Below, piece by piece: positions 16,764 to 21,151 of a DNA stretch of 21,151 bases. The notes beneath the pieces are model-generated. The model was given only the letters and a program-made list of their open reading frames with translations, was not told the DNA's origin and did no database searches. Each line of letters starts with the position of its first letter. The stretch's first letter is position 1. Both the position numbers and the translations under genes were made by a program. The stretch lies in assembly GCA_017616955.1 (NCBI GenBank), contig JAFZXD010000043.1, forward strand, positions 1 through 21,151, given 5' to 3'. The stretch is from Eubacterium sp. (lineage in GTDB: Bacteria > Bacillota > Clostridia > Lachnospirales > Lachnospiraceae).

Positions 16764-17468
16764 ATGTCAAAGATAATGCTTACAGTAGATGATAACCCGC
16801 AGATTGTTACTAGAAGCGTGGTAGATTATCTCATGGAGAACAAAATTCCGGCGGTTCTTTTTATAGAAGGGGCTCGCGCGGAGAAGGATAGGGACTCGGT
16901 GTTATATGCTATCAGAAATGGATTTATAATAGGAAATCATTCTTATTCACATCCGTTTTTCAGTAAACTAACGTATGACGAGTGCGTTGAAGAGATAGAA
17001 AAGACTGAGGCGATAATCGAAGATATATATAAGGAAGCCGGAGTCAAGAGACCGGTCAAGCTTTTCAGATTCCCTTTTATTGATAAGGGATATGACAGAA
17101 GTGAAGAGCATAAGCGGAAGCTGCAGGAGTATCTCGGAGCGCATGGTTTCAGCAAACTGGATTGCAGCGGGATAAAAGCTCCCGGATATTTCAGCAACGG
17201 CTGGGACAAAGATGTGGATATTACATTTTCATATGACTGCATGGAGTATATGGTACGTCCCGGTGAGATGACATTTTCCCAGATTATGGACAGACTCCGA
17301 AACGGAGATGAGGAGATGGGGTCAAATGTACTCACCGACAAGAGTACGAATCTGATTCTTATCCACAGTCACGACGAAACCGAGATGATGGAGAAGGATT
17401 ACTTCAAAAAGATAGTCGGTGAGATGATAAAGTCGGGAGTGGAATTTGTGGAAACCAAGTTTACATAA
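16764..17468 (+). CDS. Polysaccharide deacetylase (NodB/CE4 family)
   Basis: This 234-residue protein has the NodB homology motifs: TVDDNP (7-12, Asp9/Asp10; usual form TFDDGP), the metal-binding HSYSHP (59-64, His59 and His63), FRFPF (101-105) and LIHSHD (199-204). Members remove N- or O-acetyl groups from peptidoglycan, chitin-like or xylan substrates. No signal peptide or membrane anchor is visible: the N-terminus MSKIMLTVDDNP is already the first catalytic strand. It would therefore act in the cytosol or be exported another way, which is unusual for cell-wall enzymes. AAGGA (16752-16756) precedes the ATG by about 7 nt. Its stop lies 2 nt from the stop of the convergent lysR gene. Substrate is unknown. 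Confidence 0.88.
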   Translation: MSKIMLTVDDNPQIVTRSVVDYLMENKIPAVLFIEGARAEKDRDSVLYAIRNGFIIGNHSYSHPFFSKLTYDECVEEIEKTEAIIEDIYKEAGVKRPVKLFRFPFIDKGYDRSEEHKRKLQEYLGAHGFSKLDCSGIKAPGYFSNGWDKDVDITFSYDCMEYMVRPGEMTFSQIMDRLRNGDEEMGSNVLTDKSTNLILIHSHDETEMMEKDYFKKIVGEMIKSGVEFVETKFT

Positions 17469-17470
17469 TA

Positions 17471-18493
17471 TTAAAAACACATATCTATCAGTCGGCTGGT
17501 AGGAGACATCTTATCAAGTCCGCGTTTATAAACAAATCCAACGGTACGAGGTGGGATAGGAGAAGCAAGCTCCAGTTCCACTACAGTGCCGTTTTTTAAT
17601 TGTTCTTCGGCGAACTCTTTGACTATGGCGGAAACTCCCATACCGATAGAAGCGAAATCTATAAGGAGATCCATGTTGTTGATCTCGAGAATCTGTCCCG
17701 GATTTATCTCGTTATCATAAAAGTAGCGGTCGATATGCTTTCTGGTGATATTTGATTTCTCGAGAAGCATGAGGTTGGAACGCTCAAGTATACTTCGGCT
17801 GCTCATAGCATCGTGGTTTGTAAAGTCGTCCCAGTCATAGTTGTCCGGTTCGGTTCTATTTGCGTCGGTATCGTCTACGAGGCTTGTGACATTTCCGGCC
17901 ATAAGCCATGGATTGGTGGTCTGAGATTCAAATCCGGTTGAACTCTCTCTGACGGAAAGATTGTGAAGGTAACTGTCTGAAGCAACGAAGATATCATGCA
18001 CTTCACGGAAAGGTTCATATATATAGTCGGGTGGGAGATTGGTCTCGCATATGAAACCGACGTCGATATTTCCGTCCTGAAGCTGGCGGATTGTGTTGTA
18101 AGTTGAGTGGCAGTCGATGGTAAGCTTTACGTGAGGGTTCTCTGCGATGAAGTTCTTGAGATACGGCATCAGAATATAACGGCAGAGCGAAGTGCTGATG
18201 CCGAGACGCAGTTCGCCTATTCCGAGCTCATTTATATGATGCAGTTCATCCTCGGCTTTTGATATCGTGTCAAATGCATTCTTCAGATGATCATATAGGA
18301 TCATTCCTTCTTCAGTCAGAGTAACACCGCGGCTGCCTCTGCTGAAAAGCTTTGTTCCGAGAGTCTCCTCAAGATTCGATATAGACTTGCTCACTGCGGG
18401 CTGGCTGATAAAAAGCCTGTCTGCCGCTTTACTTATACTTTCGGTGTGAGCCACCATATAAAACACTCTGTAATAATTCAGATTATCAATCAT
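17471..18493 (-). CDS. LysR-family transcriptional regulator
   Basis: This 340-residue regulator has an N-terminal winged helix (about 4-63: YYRVFYMVAHTESISKAADR, then ISQPAVSKSISNLEETLG) and a periplasmic-binding-protein-like effector domain. The effector domain is interrupted by an Asn/Asp/Ser-rich stretch (about 181-235), making it some 40 residues longer than typical LysR proteins. I chose the ATG at 18493, with GAGGGAG 7-8 nt upstream on the minus strand. An upstream TTG at 18508 would run into the dyad. It is divergent from leuC, so a role in leucine-pathway control (like other LysR proteins sensing pathway intermediates) is a reasonable inference, not proven. Confidence 0.92.
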   Translation of the reverse strand: MIDNLNYYRVFYMVAHTESISKAADRLFISQPAVSKSISNLEETLGTKLFSRGSRGVTLTEEGMILYDHLKNAFDTISKAEDELHHINELGIGELRLGISTSLCRYILMPYLKNFIAENPHVKLTIDCHSTYNTIRQLQDGNIDVGFICETNLPPDYIYEPFREVHDIFVASDSYLHNLSVRESSTGFESQTTNPWLMAGNVTSLVDDTDANRTEPDNYDWDDFTNHDAMSSRSILERSNLMLLEKSNITRKHIDRYFYDNEINPGQILEINNMDLLIDFASIGMGVSAIVKEFAEEQLKNGTVVELELASPIPPRTVGFVYKRGLDKMSPTSRLIDMCF

Positions 18494-18506
18494 ATCCCAC
18501 TCCCTC

Positions 18507-18547
18507 AAAAGTGGACAGTTGAAATCTGATTTCGGGTGTCCACTTTT
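18507..18547 (-). repeat. GTGGACA dyad, copy 2 (lysR leader)
   Basis: The stem arms AAAAGTGGACA (18507-18517) and TGTCCACTTTT (18537-18547) are perfect 11-mers around GAAATC-T-GATTTC. Read on the minus strand it matches copy 3 at all but one base (a C for T after GTGGACACC). It ends only 13 nt before the lysR start codon, so it lies in the lysR leader rather than after a gene. Confidence 0.8.
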
Positions 18548-18575
18548 TTATATAAAGACGTTAAAAATCAAGATG

Positions 18576-18594
18576 ATATAACTATAGGTTATAT
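18576..18594. promoter_or_regulatory. Candidate LysR operator dyad
   Basis: ATATAAC-TATAG-GTTATAT is a perfect 7-bp inverted repeat with a 5-nt spacer. Such interrupted dyads (ATAAC-N5-GTTAT, satisfying T-N11-A) are typical LysR-type binding sites. It lies just downstream of the predicted lysR start of transcription, suiting autoregulation. Binding by this regulator is inferred from position. Confidence 0.45.
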
Positions 18595-18603
18595 TAGGTA
18601 TTC

Positions 18604-18632
18604 ATTATATATATTTTTATTATAGATTTCAA
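18604..18632 (-). promoter_or_regulatory. Sigma-A promoter of lysR
   Basis: On the minus strand, TTGAAA (18632-18627) and a perfect TATAAT (18609-18604) are separated by exactly 17 nt. Transcription would begin near 18597 and give a leader of about 100 nt that includes dyad copy 2. Confidence 0.6.
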
Positions 18633-18658
18633 GTATGTTAAACTACAAAACAGTACTT

Positions 18659-18683
18659 ATAACCGGCTATAGCTGTCGGTTAT
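18659..18683. promoter_or_regulatory. Second dyad in the lysR-leuC intergenic region
   Basis: ATAACCG (18659-18665) pairs with CGGTTAT (18677-18683) around GCTATAGC. It shares the ATAAC...GTTAT ends and a CTATAG centre with the dyad at 18576-18594, so both may be sites for the same regulator. No convincing leuC -35/-10 pair was found in 18595-18710. Confidence 0.4.
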
Positions 18684-18710
18684 ACCAATTTTTATTCAGA
18701 AAATGATGAA

Positions 18711-18751
18711 AAAAGTGGACACCTGAAATCAGATTTCAACTGTCCACTTTT
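18711..18751 (+). repeat. GTGGACA dyad, copy 3 (leuC leader)
   Basis: AAAAGTGGACA (18711-18721) and TGTCCACTTTT (18741-18751) enclose GAAATC-A-GATTTC. It ends 30 nt before the leuC ATG and lies between the intergenic control region and the ribosome site. It may act as a leader hairpin or attenuator, or be an inserted repeat. Confidence 0.8.
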
Positions 18752-18781
18752 GGATGACGTATTTAAAAGGAGGAAATCAAT

Positions 18782-20068
18782 ATGGGAATGACGATGACAC
18801 AGAAGATTCTTGCAGCTCATGCCGGCCTGGAGAGTGTGAAGGCGGGTGAACTTATCGAGGCGAATCTTGATCTTGTTCTCGGAAATGATGTCACAACCCC
18901 GGTGGCTATCAACGAGCTGGATAAATTCAAGAAGAAAACTGTATTTGATAATACAAAGATTGCTCTTGTTATGGATCACTTCACACCTAACAAGGATATC
19001 AAGAGTGCAGAGCACGTTAAGCAGGTAAGAGACTTTTCAAAGGCTAACAATATCGTTAACTATTTCGATGTAGGACAGATGGGTATCGAGCATGCACTTC
19101 TTCCAGAAAAAGGACTTATCGTTGCTGGTAATACATGCATCGGTGCTGATTCACATACATGTACATACGGAGCGCTTGGTGCGTTCTCTACAGGTGTAGG
19201 TTCAACAGATATGGCTGCCGGTATGGTTACAGGTAAAGCTTGGTTCAAGGTTCCTTCAGCTATCAAGTTCGTTCTTAAGGGTGAGAAGGCTGAGTGGACA
19301 AGCGGAAAGGACCTCATCCTTCACATCATCGGTAAGATAGGTGTTGACGGTGCAAGATATAAGTCTATGGAATTTGTCGGAGAGGGCGTTAAGTCACTCA
19401 CTATGGATGACCGTTTTACTATCGCTAACATGGCTATCGAGGCCGGTGCGTAAAATGGAATCTTCCCTGTAGATGATCTGACACTTGAATATATGAAGGA
19501 ACACGCTCCTGAGAAATTCGCAAACAAAGATTATCAGGTTTATGAGGCAGATGAGGATGCTGAATACGATGAAGTTATCGAGATAGATCTTGGAAGTCTT
19601 CGTCCTACTATCGCATTTCCACATCTTCCTGAGAATACAAAGACTATTGATGAGATCCATGCAACAGGAGATATCAAGATCGATCAGGTTGTTATCGGTT
19701 CTTGTACAAACGGACGTATCGATGATATGAGAATTGCAGCTGATATCATGAACGGAAGAAAGGTTGCTGACTGGCTCAGAGTTATTATCATTCCGGGAAC
19801 ACAGGAGATATATCTTCAGATGCTCCGTGAAGGATTAACAGAGATCTTTATTGAGGCAGGTGCGATCGTAAGTACACCTACTTGCGGACCATGTCTTGGT
19901 GGACATATGGGAATACTTGCTCATGGTGAGAAAGCAGTATCAACAACAAACAGAAACTTTATCGGACGTATGGGTGCAATTGATTCGGAAATCTATCTTG
20001 CAAGCCCTGCAGTTGCAGCTGCTTCAGCTATAACTGGTCAGATTAGCAGTCCGGAAGATCTGCAGTAA
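18782..20068 (+). pseudogene. leuC: 3-isopropylmalate dehydratase large subunit, interrupted by an in-frame stop
   Basis: LeuC with LeuD isomerises 2-isopropylmalate to 3-isopropylmalate through a [4Fe-4S] cluster. The whole reading frame is 428 codons plus the stop, right for the short clostridial/archaeal type. Codon 224 is TAA (19451-19453), with no frameshift. Context reads [18 protein letters not shown], where relatives have [15 protein letters not shown], so AAA to TAA is a single-base change. The N-terminal part keeps [23 protein letters not shown]. All three cluster cysteines lie after the stop: Cys308 (GSCTNGR), Cys368 and Cys371 (TCGPC). A 223-residue product would be inactive. The downstream half has an in-frame ATG at 19493 but no clear ribosome site. 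Apart from the stop the gene looks undegraded, with strong AAAGGAGG (18766-18773). Causes: a recent mutation or a sequence error. Confidence 0.9.
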
Positions 20069-20129
20069 ATAGAATATATTTAGTGTAGATTCATAGTTTG
20101 ATAAGTATGGTATAAGAAAGGAAATAGAT

Positions 20130-20618
20130 ATGAAAGCAAAAGGAACAGTTCATAGATATGGTGATAATGTAGATACGGATGTAATCATCCCTGCAAGATA
20201 TCTTAATACAGCAGATCCTGCAGAACTTGCAAAGAACTGTATGGAAGATATAGATAAAGATTTTGTAAACAGAGTTAAGGCCGGAGACATCATGGTTGCC
20301 GGAAAGAACTTCGGATGCGGTTCTTCAAGAGAGCATGCTCCTATAGCTATTAAGGCTTCAGGAATCTCATGCGTTATTGCAGAATCATTTGCAAGAATCT
20401 TCTATAGAAACTCGATCAACATCGGTCTTCCGATTCTTGAGTGTAAGGAAGCTAGCGAGGAGATTAAGGCAGAAGACGAAGTTGAAGTTAACTTTGACAC
20501 AGGGGAAATAACTGACATCACAACAGGGAAGACTTATCAGGGGCAGGCTTTCCCTCCATTTATGCAGAATATTATAACTAGTGGTGGGCTTATAAACTCT
20601 ATAAATAATAGAGATTAA
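20130..20618 (+). CDS. leuD: 3-isopropylmalate dehydratase small subunit
   Basis: This 162-residue swivelling domain partners LeuC in the leucine pathway. Family marks are [17 protein letters not shown] (11-27), which includes the flexible loop that sets substrate preference, and [21 protein letters not shown] (58-78), the segment that meets the active site. The short length matches the two-subunit clostridial/archaeal type. LeuCD in some anaerobes also handle citramalate in the pyruvate route to isoleucine, which cannot be separated here. AAGGA (20118-20122) leads the ATG by 7 nt. A 61-nt gap without a terminator separates it from leuC. leuB does not follow. Confidence 0.95.
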   Translation: MKAKGTVHRYGDNVDTDVIIPARYLNTADPAELAKNCMEDIDKDFVNRVKAGDIMVAGKNFGCGSSREHAPIAIKASGISCVIAESFARIFYRNSINIGLPILECKEASEEIKAEDEVEVNFDTGEITDITTGKTYQGQAFPPFMQNIITSGGLINSINNRD

Positions 20619-20656
20619 GATATTAAAATTTAAATATTTAAAAGGAAGGTATTTAT

Positions 20657-21151
20657 ATGGAGAACAACGAAAACAACAATTGGGGAAATGACCCTCAGCA
20701 GTCACCGTATGGTAACGCACCACAGCAGTCACCATATGGAAATGCACCACAGCAGTCACCATATGGAAATGCACCACAGCAGTCACCGTATGGTAACGCA
20801 TCGCAGCAGTCACCGTATGGAAATGCACCACAGCAATCACCGTACGGAACACAGGGGAAAACAACACCGCCTCATAAGAAATCTACAGGTAAGCTTGTAG
20901 TTATCGGAATTCTGGCGGGGGTTTTAGGCGCGGTATTATTTATTGCAGGTTTCGCCATATATGGAAAGAAACATTACAAGAAACTGAAAGATGATTATTT
21001 AACGACTGAGGATTATGGTCTATACGATGATCCAAGTACAGAAGATCCGTTTACAGAGGAAGATATTTTCACAGAAGAAGATATTTTTACTGAAGAACCA
21101 TTTACTGAAGATTCTACAGAACAGCTGACAACAGAACAGCTGACAACAGAA
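20657..21151 (+). CDS. Repeat-containing single-pass membrane protein (3' end outside window)
   Basis: The frame is open from ATG 20657 to the right edge (165 codons), led by AAGGAAGG (20642-20649). Residues 1-12 are Asn-rich. Residues 13-65 are six tandem copies of PQQSPYGNA, the fifth with Ser for Pro and the last shortened. A basic stretch (PPHKKSTGK) precedes one hydrophobic helix (about 80-102), then KKHYKKLK, then an acidic Thr/Glu-rich region with EDIFTEE and TTEQL repeats. The positive charges flank both sides, so topology is uncertain. A cytosolic Gln/Pro tail with an extracytoplasmic C-terminal domain is typical of similar Firmicutes proteins. No function is recognised from this part. 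Confidence 0.85.
   Translation, partial: MENNENNNWGNDPQQSPYGNAPQQSPYGNAPQQSPYGNAPQQSPYGNASQQSPYGNAPQQSPYGTQGKTTPPHKKSTGKLVVIGILAGVLGAVLFIAGFAIYGKKHYKKLKDDYLTTEDYGLYDDPSTEDPFTEEDIFTEEDIFTEEPFTEDSTEQLTTEQLTTE
20693..20851 (+). repeat. 27-bp tandem repeat, six copies
   Basis: The unit encodes PQQSPYGNA. Copies 2 and 3 are identical in DNA, and copies 1 and 4 differ from each other by one base. The last copy is 24 bp. Near-identity at silent positions suggests recent slippage or duplication, so copy number may vary among strains. Confidence 0.9.

Noticed and set aside
19451..19453. Alternative genetic code or TAA recoding to explain leuC
   Set aside because: Nearly all other genes in the window end at TAA in the expected place, and no recoding signal is visible around the codon.
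20108..20116. Extended -10 (TGG-TATAAG) upstream of leuD
   Set aside because: Transcription would begin after the leuD ribosome site, and no -35 box is present. Co-transcription with leuC is more likely.
20693..20851. CRISPR-like array
   Set aside because: The 27-bp units are directly adjacent with no spacers and keep the reading frame of a protein.
20385..20867. 160-codon minus-strand frame with HTVTAVVHF-type repeats
   Set aside because: The repeats are the reverse complement of the PQQSPYGNA-coding tandem repeat, and the frame also runs through leuD.

Overview
The window looks like chromosomal DNA from a Lachnospiraceae-type Clostridia bacterium. Three things point there: Shine-Dalgarno-led genes with many AGA (Arg) and ATA (Ile) codons, a single-chain purL of about 1,300 residues, and the Firmicutes-typical order xseB-ispA-dxs-tlyA-nadK-argR-recN. 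The genus cannot be fixed from sequence alone. I see no tRNA, rRNA, CRISPR array, phage gene or transposase.

Region 1 (1-232) is non-coding and packed with strong hairpins. Region 2 (233-13081) is a dense run of ten same-strand genes with gaps of at most about 66 nt: xseB, ispA, dxs, tlyA, nadK, argR, recN, two AstE/AspA-like M14 paralogues and purL. It covers DNA repair (xseB, recN), isoprenoid precursors (dxs, ispA), rRNA methylation, NADP supply, arginine control and purine synthesis. The M14 pair is unusual: canonical metal-site residues are missing in both, and different ones are missing in each.

Region 3 (13082-13321) holds a purL terminator nested in a roughly 220-nt multi-branched fold closed by a perfect 12-bp inverted repeat. 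Region 4 (13322-16683) is a MoxR ATPase / DUF58 / membrane protein (DUF4129-like tail) operon. Region 5 (16684-18781) has a NodB-type deacetylase gene convergent with a LysR-family regulator gene. The regulator gene is divergent from leuC. Three nearly identical 41-nt dyads lie just upstream of the deacetylase, lysR and leuC start codons, all in the same orientation relative to the downstream gene.

Region 6 (18782-20618) is leuC-leuD, the two subunits of 3-isopropylmalate dehydratase. As written, leuC carries an in-frame TAA where the surrounding family-like sequence predicts Lys. The stop falls before all three Fe-S cysteines, so this is either a real leucine-pathway lesion or a one-base sequence error. 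Region 7 (20657 to the right edge) is the start of a single-pass membrane protein with six tandem nine-residue PQQSPYGNA repeats. The main leads are the leuC nonsense codon, the shared leader dyads, the degenerate M14 pair and the two structured intergenic elements.
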